A stretch of 64,000 nt of DNA from assembly GCF_011764425.1 (NCBI RefSeq), contig NZ_BLPF01000001.1, positions 1,479,001-1,543,000 of the forward strand, in the 5' to 3' direction. The translations under genes and the position numbers were made by a program. The stretch is from Phytohabitans houttuyneae (GTDB taxonomy: Bacteria; Actinomycetota; Actinomycetes; Mycobacteriales; Micromonosporaceae). This document shows positions 26,273 to 34,322 of this stretch, piece by piece. The notes beneath the pieces were generated by a model, which did not search any database, was not told the origin of the DNA, and was given only the letters and a program-made list of their open reading frames with translations. Position 1 is the stretch's first letter. Every line of letters begins with the position of its first letter.

Positions 26273-27172
26273 TTATTCGAAGATCCGCTCGACGACCTCG
26301 GCCTGTTCGGCTGGGCCGGCGCGGAAGTATCGGGCGCTGGACTCGATGGAGGCGTGGCCGAGCAGGGCCTGGACGTGGGCGGGGTCGGCGCCGCCTTGGC
26401 GTAGCCGGGTGGCGTAGGTGTGCCGGAGCCGGTGGGGTCGTAGGCCGGGGATGCCGGCAGCGTCGCCGACGGCGAGCACGACCTGGGTGATGCCTGAGAT
26501 GGTCAGTGGGCCACGTTGCCCGGTCCACAGTGGTCCCGGCTGGTTGCCGCGGATGCGGATCCAGGCGCTGATCCGTTCTCGGGCGATCGCGGGCAGCGGC
26601 ACCCAGCGGACTTCGTCGCCCTTGCCGTGCAGCCGGATCTTGCCGGTGCGGGCGGTGATGGCGACGTCTTCGAGGTCGAGGCGGGCGCATGCCTCCGCGC
26701 GTGCACCGGCGTACAGCAGCACGTCGACGATCGCGGCGTCGCGTTCGCCGCGGCGGGCGGCGGCCCGGTCGACCGCGCCCTGCTGCTGACGCGTGAGGGC
26801 GTCCGGCTCGCCGGGCCTCGGTACCTGGGCGCGCTTGACGTCGATGCGCAGCCTGGCGGCGTGGTCGTACATGAGGGTGACCGCGGCGAGCGCTTGGTTC
26901 ACCTTCGCCGGGCTGGCCTTGGCGCGCAACAGGTGGCGGCGCCAGGCAGTGACGGCGGCCTCGGCGCCGACGACGTCGGCGAACGCGTCGGGGTGGGCGT
27001 CGGCGTGCCGGCCGAGCCAGGTGACGTAGGCGGTGCACTGCCGCCGGTACGCCTTGAGCGTGTTGGCGGCCAGCTTGCACCGGTCGAGGTAGCGCTCGAT
27101 CGCGGTCAACGCCTCGCCGGCGGCCGCGGTGACCGGCGCGGCAGGGCGAAGGGGAACAACCTGCGCGGTCAC
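26273..27172 (-). CDS. Tyrosine recombinase / XerC-like integrase, intact
   Basis: 299 residues from GTG 27172. An N-terminal SAM-like domain (ALTAIERYLDRCKLAANTLK; WLGRHADAHPDAF) precedes the catalytic domain. The active-site set is visible: Arg in YAGARAEACARLDLED, His-x-x-Arg in LRPHRLRHTYATRL, His in LLGHASIESSARY and the final Tyr in ARYFRAG. The start codon overlaps the stop of the upstream 104-residue gene (GTGA), so the two are translationally coupled. The gene is unbroken, unlike the other three recombinase fragments here, so it could act on the repeats at 27498-27600 or on a distant site. Confidence 0.88.
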   Translation of the reverse strand: MTAQVVPLRPAAPVTAAAGEALTAIERYLDRCKLAANTLKAYRRQCTAYVTWLGRHADAHPDAFADVVGAEAAVTAWRRHLLRAKASPAKVNQALAAVTLMYDHAARLRIDVKRAQVPRPGEPDALTRQQQGAVDRAAARRGERDAAIVDVLLYAGARAEACARLDLEDVAITARTGKIRLHGKGDEVRWVPLPAIARERISAWIRIRGNQPGPLWTGQRGPLTISGITQVVLAVGDAAGIPGLRPHRLRHTYATRLRQGGADPAHVQALLGHASIESSARYFRAGPAEQAEVVERIFE

Positions 27173-27483
27173 TGGGTACCGCCGGCATGTCCTTCCACCG
27201 GGGTCGGTCGCCCCGTCCAGTACGAATCGTGGCCGGACTCCACGTATCGGCGGGTGGCATCGATTGCGTCGCTCGGGCTGAAGTAGGTGCGGAACAACTT
27301 CCACCACGCGTCGTACTGCGCTTGCTGTTTCGGCGTCAGGGCGCGTGGTGAGCGCTGGTGGTGCTCCACCGCCGCCGACGCGACGGCGAACAACTCGGCA
27401 CGCGTCATGGCGGCGACCTGGCCCTCGGTAGGCGGCGCGCCGGGGCGTGGCGGCCGCGGGTGACCCCAGTCGACCTCGGTCAT
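27169..27483 (-). CDS. Small protein coupled to the tyrosine recombinase
   Basis: 104 residues from ATG 27483: DWGHPRPPRPGAPPTEGQVA, AMTRAELFAVASAAVEHHQR, QYDAWWKLFRTYFSPSDAID, ATRRYVESG. It is hydrophilic, with a Pro-rich N-terminus. No family recognised. The 4-base overlap with the recombinase gene and the iterated motif directly upstream suggest a recombination accessory or regulatory protein (inference). Confidence 0.6.
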   Translation of the reverse strand: MTEVDWGHPRPPRPGAPPTEGQVAAMTRAELFAVASAAVEHHQRSPRALTPKQQAQYDAWWKLFRTYFSPSDAIDATRRYVESGHDSYWTGRPTPVEGHAGGTQ

Positions 27484-27497
27484 GCCGATGGCTCCTT

Positions 27498-27596
27498 GTT
27501 ATCCGCTGAGTTTCGGCCCGGGTTTCGAGGCCGCTGGAACGACGTTATCCGCTGAGATCCAAGTCTCTCAGTGGATAAGAAGAGTTATCCGCTGAG
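27498..27596. repeat. Iterated 12-bp motif upstream of the recombinase operon
   Basis: TTATCCGCTGAG occurs three times in direct orientation (near 27498, 27546 and 27585) and once inverted with one change (CTCAGTGGATAA near 27567). The inverted pair encloses ATCCAAGTCT. It lies directly upstream of the 104-residue gene/recombinase pair. It may be an operator or a recombinase binding array. Confidence 0.7.
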
Positions 27597-27711
27597 TGTG
27601 GTTGGGCGGCGCCGAGGTGGCTTCGGCGGCCGCGGCCGGCATCCGGTGCGGACGCTTCCACGTCGAGGCGTCCGCGATGGCCCGTGCTCGGGCCTCGCGG
27701 ACGTCACAGGG

Positions 27712-28347
27712 TTACAGCACGATGAGCAGGAACGTGAGCACGCTCATCACCATCAAGACGATGCCGCTATGGGCGATGGCATCCAAGACGGTGCTGATCG
27801 CCATGACGATCGGGCCGAGGATCTCGGCGAGCTTGCTCAAGCCGCGGGCGCGGTGGGAGGACACGGTGCCGGGCGCGACGCCCATCGCCTCTCCGACCTC
27901 GGCGCGCGAGTGCTCGCCGCTGAGGGTCAGCTCGATGGCCTGGCGCTGCAGATCGGACAGCGTCCGCAGGGCGTCGGGCAGGGCCGCGCGCAGCAGCTCG
28001 TCGATCTCCCGCTCCAGGATGAGGTCTTCCATGGTGGGGCCGGGCTCGGCCAGCTCGGGCGTGTCGTCGTCGCTGAGCGCCAGCGCGCCGCTGCGGTTCT
28101 TCAGCTCGGCCACCTGCTCGAAGATGTACGGCAGGAGCACGGCGCCGAGCGCGAACCTGCCTGGGTCCTCGACCGTCGGCCATTTCTCGCACAGTTTGGT
28201 GTAGACGTGTTGCGCGGCGTCGTCGACCGTGGCCAGGCTTGCCGGTACACGTGCGTTGCTCAGCCTGCTGCGGGCGACGCGCCGGATCAGCGGTTCCCAG
28301 TCGGCCCAGAACTGGTCGAGGTCGGCGGTGGTGCGGCCGGTGGGCAC
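27712..28347 (-). CDS. Sigma-70-like factor with C-terminal membrane tail
   Basis: 211 residues from GTG 28347. Region 2-like sequence: LDQFWADWEPLIRRVARSRL and VDDAAQHVYTKLCEKWPTVE. Region 4-like helix-turn-helix: LSDLQRQAIELTLSGEHSRA followed by EVGEAMGVAPGTVSSHRARG. The last 35 residues are strongly hydrophobic (IVMAISTVLDAIAHSGIVLM, VMSVLTFLLIVL), so the protein may be membrane-tethered. This is unusual for a sigma factor. A perfect 13-bp hairpin sits immediately upstream of the start codon. Confidence 0.65.
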   Translation of the reverse strand: MPTGRTTADLDQFWADWEPLIRRVARSRLSNARVPASLATVDDAAQHVYTKLCEKWPTVEDPGRFALGAVLLPYIFEQVAELKNRSGALALSDDDTPELAEPGPTMEDLILEREIDELLRAALPDALRTLSDLQRQAIELTLSGEHSRAEVGEAMGVAPGTVSSHRARGLSKLAEILGPIVMAISTVLDAIAHSGIVLMVMSVLTFLLIVL

Positions 28348-28349
28348 TG

Positions 28350-28379
28350 GGGGGAACTCGAGCCGCCTCGAGTTCCCCC
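28350..28379. terminator. Perfect 13-bp hairpin between two genes
   Basis: GGGGGAACTCGAG, loop CCGC, CTCGAGTTCCCCC. It lies between the stop of the 74-residue gene and the start of the sigma-like gene, both on the - strand. It could be a terminator, an RNA switch or an operator. Confidence 0.6.
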
Positions 28380-28390
28380 TGCCCTGCTTG

Positions 28391-28615
28391 TCAGGCACCG
28401 TCGCCGGCCGTGATCGCCGGCGCTGCCGGCACCCGGATGTGCCAGTGGATGCCGCCGCGGCCGGTGCCGCTGATCTCGGTGCCGGGTGCCAGGGTGGCGA
28501 CCGCCCGGGCCAACTCGGCTCGGGCTCGCAGAGTCTTGGTCTCGGCGTGCGCGGTCGCCAGCCGTGCGGCGCCGTACCCGGCACCCAGGACCGCCGCGGT
28601 CAAGGGGTCGATCAT
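28391..28615 (-). CDS. Small hypothetical protein
   Basis: 74 residues from ATG 28615: IDPLTAAVLGAGYGAARLAT, AHAETKTLRARAELARAVAT, then GTEISGTGRGGIHWHIRVP. A weakly hydrophobic N-terminus precedes an Ala/Arg-rich helix. Not recognised. It is followed by the hairpin and the sigma-like gene on the same strand. Confidence 0.45.
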   Translation of the reverse strand: MIDPLTAAVLGAGYGAARLATAHAETKTLRARAELARAVATLAPGTEISGTGRGGIHWHIRVPAAPAITAGDGA

Positions 28616-28747
28616 CTTCTGTGGCCTCTCGGTCGTGCCCGCCGCGTCACGTGCAACGAGCTCAACATGTTGGGGCCACAGCGGCACCGGCGTTACCTCC
28701 ACCTCGAAAATCTTCGTGCCTTCTTCCGCAGCCCGGTCAGCGCGACG

Positions 28748-29019
28748 TCAGCGGGAAATCTGGCTCAGCGGGGGGCCATGGAACGATGCGGCCGTGTCGC
28801 GCAGCTGCTGCGCGCGTTCCCGCAGCCAATGGCCGATCTTGTCCGGGTCGTAGCTTTCCTGCGCCTGTCGGTCTGCGGCCTGGGCGAGGTTGTCGAAGAA
28901 GCGCGCCAGGTAGATCAGCGTGTCGGTCGCGCAGAGCATTGGTTCCTCAAGATTGATGCCGAGCGTGGCCGGCCGGTGCTCGGCTGTCGTCGCTTCGGCG
29001 AGCGCGGCCGCCGTCTGAC
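28748..29019 (-). pseudogene. Hypothetical gene cut at its 5' end by ISc
   Basis: The frame reads TAAALAEATTAEHRPATLGI, NLEEPMLCATDTLIYLARFF, DNLAQAADRQAQESYDPDKI, a helical acidic domain of unknown family. The beginning is missing at the IS junction (TTA at 29020-29022). Confidence 0.5.
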
Positions 29020-29022
29020 TTA

Positions 29023-29901
29023 GGCCGTGTCTCACTTGGTCGCCTTGAGCAGGCGGCGATAGGTGAGCAGGGTGCAGGCAAGGTCGGCGAAGGCTTGGAA
29101 ATGTTCGGCTTTGCGGTCGTAGCGGCGTACGAGGCGGCGGTTGCGTAGCAACCAGTTCAGGCATGCTTCGACGATCCAGCGGTGCCGGCCGAGGCGTTCG
29201 GAGGACTCGACGCCTTTGCGGGCGATCCGCACGACTATGCCACGGCGGCGGACCTCGGCGCGCAGGACCGGCTGGTCGTAGGCCTTGTCCGCGTGCAGCT
29301 TGTCCGGCCGCCATCGAGGCCGCCCCCGGCGTCCGCGGATCGGGGCGACAGAGTCCAGCAGCGGGATCAGCAACTGGGAGTCGTGGGTGTTCGCGGCGGA
29401 GATCAGGCAGGTCAGGGGTACACCACGGCGGTCACACAGTATGTGTATCTTGCTGCCTGGTTTGCCGCGGTCAACCGGATTTGGCCCGGTGAGGTCCCCC
29501 TTTTCTCGGCCCGTACCGAGATCGAGTCGACCACCGCCCGAGACCAGTCGATCTCGCTGATGACACCGAGTCCGTGCAGGAACTGCTGGTGCAGTTGCTC
29601 CCACAGCCCAGCGACGGTCCACTGCGTAAACCGGCGGTGTGCCGTGGACCGGCTGACGCCGAACAACTGGGCGGGCAGCTTCCACCACGAGCAACCGGCC
29701 TGAACCAGGTACACGATCGCCGCGAGCACGGCCCGATCGTCCGCACGACGCTTCCCGCCACCCTGCCGACGACGCGCCTGTACCGGGATCAACGGCTGCG
29801 CGACCTGCCAGAAGTCATCCGGCGCCCACGTCCGAATCATGTCCTCCACCACGAACGAGGATCATGCCGCAGCCCAGCGATCCTCCATCTAGGACACGCC
29901 C
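29023..29901. mobile_element. ISc copy 1 (IS5 family, two overlapping frames)
   Basis: 879 bp, same length as copy 2 at 40301-41179 but inverted relative to it. Ends are GGCCGTGTCTCACTT and, inward from the other side, GGGCGTGTCCTAGATGG. A TTA lies on both sides (29020-29022 and 29902-29904), consistent with a 3-bp target duplication. The right flank is the truncated group II intron; the left flank is an unrelated gene, so a deletion preceded or accompanied insertion. Confidence 0.88.
29032..29852 (-). CDS. ISc transposase, produced by frameshift of two ORFs (copy 1)
   Basis: ORF A (29412-29852) begins MIRTWAPDDFWQVAQPLIPV, with QAGCSWWKLPAQLFGVSRST, and carries the first catalytic Asp in DWSRAVVDSISVRAEKRGTS. 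ORF B (ending 29032) continues in the -1 frame: GPNPVDRGKPGSKIHILCDR, LHADKAYDQPVLRAEVRRRG and RWIVEACLNWLLRNRRLVRR with the remaining Asp and Glu. The frames switch at an A4G5 run (GAAAAGGGGGAC). The same run and both frames are preserved in copy 2, so a programmed -1 frameshift is likely, as known for several IS5 groups. Confidence 0.85.
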
Positions 29902-30287
29902 TTAGCAAGATCAGACTGTACGTGCGGGTGCGGGTGGCGTTGTTCATCAGCAAGCGGTACCGCCGCAGCCGGCACTTCGGCCGTCGGGCGTTGCTGCATT
30001 TCACGCCTAACGAGTTCGGTCTGATCAGCCTTTACGGGATCGTCGTGCAACCCAGGGCTGGCAAGCCCTGGCGGGACAAGCCGAATGCCGGCGGTGAACG
30101 ACGTCGGTAAGCCGTGTGCGGGAGAACCGCACGCACGGTTTGACGGGCGGGAGCTGGAAACGGAGCACCACCGCGGTCACGGCCACGGCAGTGGGACAGC
30201 CTGATGGGGAAACCTCAGGAATCGTGAAGGCTGCCGGGCCTACCACCACGGACACGCCACCGCGCCAGTTCCCGACCCTCCATCGTG
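29902..30287 (+). mobile_element. Group II intron 3' fragment (maturase end, domains V-VI)
   Basis: 29902-30110 encodes the last part of the intron protein (KIRLYVRVRVALFISKRYRR; GLISLYGIVVQPRAGKPWRD). Domain V follows at 30110-30141 as a hairpin starting AAGCCGTGTGCGG and ending CCGCACGCACGGTTT. The fragment ends at CCCTCC, immediately before ATCGTGGG of ISa copy 3. It matches the intact intron at 36351-38475, but its first 80 percent is gone, replaced by ISc. Confidence 0.82.
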
Positions 30288-30424
30288 GGTTGGGGTCGTT
30301 GGAGTCCTGGTCAGCGGGGGCGTGTCGGTGCTCCACATAGGACGAGACTCCCAATAGGACAGCAGTCGACCAAAACGACAGCCCTGTCCCGGGAGTCTCG
30401 TTGCTCACGTATGTTGCCTGTGAG

Positions 30425-30640
30425 GATGATCGGGCGCCGCTTCGAGTCTGGGTTTGACCCGTATGTTGCCTGGCCTTGATGGCCTTGATGGTGATCCGTC
30501 GGCCCGGTCTTGAGGCGGTGTATGGCGTGGCTGACTCGGCTCGGAGCGTGTCCGGATAGGGGCTTGGCCCTGGTGACCCGTCACAGGTCTGACCGCTCAC
30601 GGCCGACCGGCGCGCTGTCGACCCGTCGTCGTTCGGATCA
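30425..30640 (+). ncRNA. Putative IS110 bridge RNA
   Basis: In the noncoding left end, CGTATGTTGCC (30460-30470) equals the left target flank (30408-30418), and GATGGTG (30487-30493) is the complement of the right target flank CACCATC (31751-31757). Farther along, ATAGGGGC (30556-30563) equals the element's right end (31741-31748), and TCACA (30581-30585) is the complement of its left end TGTGA (30419-30423). This order (target left, target right, donor left, donor right) is the layout of known bridge-RNA guide loops. The RNA boundaries are guesses. Confidence 0.7.
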
Positions 30641-30655
30641 GGAGCAGCCCTCGCC

Positions 30656-31735
30656 GTGACCAGCATGCCGTCGAAACCTGAGCAATACCCGTACGTTGTC
30701 GTAGGCGTCGACACGCACAAGGACGTGCACGTCGCCGCAGTGTTAAGCCCGCTGGGCGCGCTGCTGGGCACTATGTCCTTCCCGACCACTAGGGACGGCT
30801 ACCTGGGGTTGGTCGAGTGGGCTACGGGTTTCGGGGTGGTGCGTCGGGCCGGCGTCGAGGGCACCGGCTCGTACGGAGCCGCGCTTGCCCGCGTGCTGCG
30901 CCAAGCCGGGATCGACGTTATCGAGATCAACCGGCCGGACCGGGCGGCGCGTCGCCGGCGTGGCAAGACCGACGCGGTCGACGCCGAGGCAGCAGCCCGA
31001 TCAGTGCTGGCTGGTCAGGCGAGTGTCATACCGAAGACCGGCGAGGGACCTGTCGAGGCGATCCGCGTGTTGAAGCTCGCCAAGGACTCGGCGGTCAAGG
31101 CTCGGGTGCAGGCCATCAACCAGATCCACGCGGTACTGGTCAATGCCGAGGCGGCTATGCGGGAGCAGCTGTCCTCGCTGAGTAACCGACGGTTGGTCGA
31201 GGCCTGCGCCCGGCTGGATCCGGCAGTCCACGACGGCGCGACCGCCGTTGTGGTCTACGCCCTGACGCGGCTCGCGCAGCGCATCCAGTTCCTCATGCAA
31301 GAGATCCGCGAGGTGCAACGACGGCTCACCGCCGCTGTCAAGGCCACCGCGCCCCGGCTCCTGGAGGTAAGTGGCATCGGTCCCGATTGCGCCGCCACGC
31401 TGCTCGTGGCGGCCGGTGACAACCCGCACCGGTTGGCCAGCGAGGCCTCCTTCGCAGCGCTGTGCGGAGTGAGCCCGGTTGAGGCATCGTCAGGCAAGGT
31501 CCAACGCCACCGTCTCAACCGCGGCGGCCACCGCCAGGCGAACGCCGCTCTCTTCCGCGCCGTGCTGACCCGCCTGCGGTGGGACACGCGAACACGCGAA
31601 TATTTGCAACGACGTACGACCGAAGGGCTCTCCAAACGAGAGATCATTCGCTGCTTGAAGCGATACCTCGCCCGCACCGTCTACAAGGTCATCTGCACCG
31701 CGATCCCCAACCCGACAACGGCCGCGACCACTTGA
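30656..31735 (+). CDS. IS110-family transposase (bridge-RNA-guided recombinase)
   Basis: 359 residues. The frame starts at 30656 (GTG), with an ATG at 30665 also possible. The N-terminal RuvC-like DEDD domain reads YPYVVVGVDTHKDVHVAAVL, with later acidic residues in VEGTGSYGAALARVLRQAG and the DAVDAEAAARSVL motif. The C-terminal Transposase_20 domain reads RLLEVSGIGPDCAATLLVAA and AALCGVSPVEASSGKVQRHR, including the catalytic-Ser region, then LNRGGHRQANAALFRAVLTR. Full length and unbroken. Enzymes of this family use a bridge RNA to choose donor and target. Confidence 0.92.
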   Translation: MTSMPSKPEQYPYVVVGVDTHKDVHVAAVLSPLGALLGTMSFPTTRDGYLGLVEWATGFGVVRRAGVEGTGSYGAALARVLRQAGIDVIEINRPDRAARRRRGKTDAVDAEAAARSVLAGQASVIPKTGEGPVEAIRVLKLAKDSAVKARVQAINQIHAVLVNAEAAMREQLSSLSNRRLVEACARLDPAVHDGATAVVVYALTRLAQRIQFLMQEIREVQRRLTAAVKATAPRLLEVSGIGPDCAATLLVAAGDNPHRLASEASFAALCGVSPVEASSGKVQRHRLNRGGHRQANAALFRAVLTRLRWDTRTREYLQRRTTEGLSKREIIRCLKRYLARTVYKVICTAIPNPTTAATT

Positions 31736-31750
31736 CATCTATAGGGGCAT

Positions 31751-32515
31751 CACCATCCCGTTGTCCACGCGCAGCCTGACGCGCCTTGCCGAGCTGATCC
31801 GAACCCGACGCGCCGAGTTGGGCGGCCGTTGGCGGCGGCTACCAGCACACGAGCAGGCATTGATGACGCTGGCCCACCTACGCAACGGCGACACCCTCAC
31901 GAGGCTGGCGGTCGGGTTCGCCGTATCAGTCACCACCGCCTGGCGGTACCTGCGCGAGGCGATCGACCTGCTCGCCACCCTCGCCCCGGACCTGGCGCAG
32001 GCGGCAGCTAGGGCCGCCGCGCTGGCTTACGCGATCATCGACGGCACGCTGATCCCGATCGACCGGGTCGCCGACCAGCGGCCCTACTACTCAGGAAAGC
32101 ACAAGCGGCACGGCGTGAACGTGCAGGTCCTGGCCGACCCAGCCGGCCTGCTGGTGTGGGCATCGCCCGCGTTGCCCGGCGCGGTCCACGACCTGACCGC
32201 CGCCCGTACTCACGGCCTGATCGACGCCCTGACCAGCGGCGAGGTGATGACGTTCGCGGACAAGGCGTATCAAGGCGCCGGCGGCACTATCTGGACGCCG
32301 TTCAAGCGACAGCCGAACCGCCGAGGCTGTCGAAGCGGCAACGATCAGTCAACCGGCAACACGCCAAGATCCGCGCCCTCGGCGAACGAGCCGTAGCCAC
32401 CCTCAAGAACTGGAAACTGCTGGCCAAGCTGCACTGCAGCCCACACCGCGCCACCACGATCGTCCAAGCGATCCTCGTCCTCCAACACACCGAAGACGAC
32501 CGCTACCCACGATGA
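31751..32515 (+). pseudogene. ISa copy 3 transposase, 3' part, frameshifted
   Basis: The frame from TTG 31761 matches copies 1 and 2 (NGDTLTRLAVGFAVSVTTAW; PYYSGKHKRHGVNVQVLADP; ADKAYQGAGGTIWTPFKRQP) until about 32327, where one G of the CCGG seen in copy 1 is missing. The rest continues in another frame (RLSKRQRSVNRQHAKIRALG). The first codons lie before the IS110 insertion. Confidence 0.85.
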
Positions 32516-32541
32516 AAACGGCTCAATATCAGGCGAGCACG

Positions 32542-33816
32542 TCAGTCAGCGTGTGGACTCTGTAAAGCAATGGGTCGTCTTAGTCCTTCTCGGAACACCT
32601 GCGGGTCGCCGAGCTCTGGAGGAGTGGATTCCAGCTGTATCTTGGAGAAGTCAACGGCGGCTCCGGCGAATAAGGCATTATCACATCGGACGCTTGTGCC
32701 CTTGAAGCGTGCGTTGCCGAAATCCACGACGCCGGAGTTGAACTCGGCATGGGTGAAGTCCACCTCGCCTCCTTGAAGGAGTGCGTCTCCGAAAAAGAGG
32801 TGGCCACCTGAAATTTCGGCTCCGTCCAGCTCTTCTCTACCGAACAGCAGCTTTCCATTGATGATCTCCGCGAGCCCAAAATCGACGCGACCGTCCGTGA
32901 ACTTGGCGCCGCGAAAGTCAACGAGTCCCCCGGTGAACTTGGCGAAGCCAAAATGGACTACGGCACCCGAAAATATAGCCCCACGGAAGTCCACCCTACC
33001 TGCGGAAAATGTCGAGTAGCCGATACGCACTCGTCCTCCGGAGAAGATGGCGCCAGTAAAATCGCCACCATCAAATGCCACTCCGGTAAAGTCGAAGTCA
33101 TGGCCCTGCCACGTAGACGTCGTCGACCGGAGATGCGCGGCGATCACTCGGATGACGGTGTGTCGCACTTCCCGATCATGGGCCCATGACAACGCCTCTT
33201 TCGCGTCCTCTGGTGGCTTGGTCGGGTATGGCATCCTGAGGTAGGCGCACAGCACGTCAATACAGGTTTGACGTTGCGCTGGCCAATCATCCGCTAAGCC
33301 CGCCATTGCGTAGACCCCCGCGAGGCGTACTGCGGCATTTTCGTCACCGAGCTGCGCAGATGCGGTGGCGAATCTTTCATTTAGCAAGCGGGTGCGCTCG
33401 CGATCCTCTTTTCGGTTTTCGAGAGTTGATGAAAATTCGGCTAGACGATTGCTTGCTTCAGCTACCCGTTGGCGGCGATACGCCACAACAAGGGCAACTA
33501 TTCCGCCCGACCCTGCGATTGTTGCGAATACCACCTTGAGTAGATCGAATATCGTTGCAGCGCTTGCCTTATCGGTCGCCGCTACCCCCGATATTCCCAA
33601 CGCGCGTAGGCCTATAACTATGAGAATTGCGGCGCTGCCCAAGACGCCGACGAACGCCAAGGCGATGACCACACCGATAGGCCATAGCCGGAGGGTGCTT
33701 AATGAGGGGGAGGGAGCGCTGCCTGTGTCGTCGAGGCTAGCCTCAGCGTCGCTGGTTCGTCCCGCTATCCGGCGGTCCATCGGCGAAGACATGACCTCCA
33801 TTGTGGCCGCTGGCAT
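32542..33816 (-). CDS. Membrane-anchored pentapeptide-repeat protein
   Basis: 424 residues. Two N-terminal membrane segments (WPIGVVIALAFVGVLGSAAI; LLKVVFATIAGSGGIVALVV) are followed by a helical region (LNERFATASAQLGDENAAVR, LAGVYAMAGLADDWPAQRQ) and then about 150 residues of pentapeptide-type repeats (FTGVAFDGGDFTGAIFSGGR; VDFRGAKFTDGRVDF; VDFGNARFKG). The repeats form a right-handed beta-helix in this family. LGDENAAVRLAGVYAMAGLADD is common to actinobacterial members; their function is mostly unknown. The gene lies against the right end of ISa copy 3. Confidence 0.8.
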   Translation of the reverse strand: MPAATMEVMSSPMDRRIAGRTSDAEASLDDTGSAPSPSLSTLRLWPIGVVIALAFVGVLGSAAILIVIGLRALGISGVAATDKASAATIFDLLKVVFATIAGSGGIVALVVAYRRQRVAEASNRLAEFSSTLENRKEDRERTRLLNERFATASAQLGDENAAVRLAGVYAMAGLADDWPAQRQTCIDVLCAYLRMPYPTKPPEDAKEALSWAHDREVRHTVIRVIAAHLRSTTSTWQGHDFDFTGVAFDGGDFTGAIFSGGRVRIGYSTFSAGRVDFRGAIFSGAVVHFGFAKFTGGLVDFRGAKFTDGRVDFGLAEIINGKLLFGREELDGAEISGGHLFFGDALLQGGEVDFTHAEFNSGVVDFGNARFKGTSVRCDNALFAGAAVDFSKIQLESTPPELGDPQVFREGLRRPIALQSPHAD

Positions 33817-34039
33817 CCACGGTGGTGCTTCACCTCGTCAGTGTGTTGAGGCATGTCTGTGGGCGATGCCGGCACCACGCGCGGCGGAACCCCAGGTTGC
33901 GGCGTTGCTCCTTCGTGATGCAACGCAGTCCGAGGTCGCCCTGGCATATGCCACATAAGATCTGCCACTCAAGATCCGCGCACTCAGCTGCCGGTGCGGG
34001 CGTGCTGGCGTTCATCGTCGCCGGCAACGCACGGTGTTG

Positions 34040-34322
34040 CATGGCTGCTTCTTCTGCTACTTCCGGCGTGACGCATCGCAGTGAGCTCGTTCTGCAGGTG
34101 GCGTCGGCTGCGTACCTGGGCCGCTACCGCGGCCAGACCCGGATCCACACCGAGTCCGATCTACGGGTCTTCCTACGCTGGTGCACCGCCATGGAGCTCG
34201 ATCCGCTCGCTGCGGTCCGCGCTGACATCGAACGGTACGTGCGCTGGCTGCAGGATGTCCGCTCTACCAGCCCTCGACAGCGTCGCGGCGGCTGTCGGTC
34301 GTGGTCGGCTTCTACCGGGTCT
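34040..34322 (+). pseudogene. Tyrosine recombinase N-terminal remnant
   Basis: The frame reads LVLQVASAAYLGRYRGQTRI, HTESDLRVFLRWCTAMELDP, RADIERYVRWLQDV, a SAM-like core-binding domain of integrases. After a frameshift it continues YQPSTASRRLSVVVGFYRVC, then ends at the edge of the IS21-like remnant. The catalytic domain is absent. 33817-34039 holds no gene. Confidence 0.65.

Larger units (their letters stand above)
30419..31750. mobile_element. IS110-type element inserted in ISa copy 3
   Basis: 1332 bp. The flanks rejoin to the uninterrupted ISa sequence: ACGTATGTTGCC on the left, CACCATCCCGTTG on the right. There are no terminal inverted repeats, as expected for IS110. It carries an intact DEDD recombinase with a 237-bp noncoding left end, where IS110 elements encode the bridge RNA. 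Confidence 0.9.
30288..32522. mobile_element. ISa copy 3, diverged, interrupted by IS110 element
   Basis: Left part 30288-30418 begins ATCGTGGGTTGGGG; its first 11 bp (GAGCCATTTTC) were separated by the intron and lost. The right part, 31751-32522, ends ACGATGAAAACGGCTC. The transposase is broken three ways: separation by the IS110 element, a missing G near 32327, and divergence from copies 1 and 2. Confidence 0.85.

Noticed and set aside
24186-27600. CRISPR array
   Set aside because: Repeats are short (10-12 bp), few, unevenly spaced and partly inverted, with no cas genes; they look like transposase or recombinase sites.
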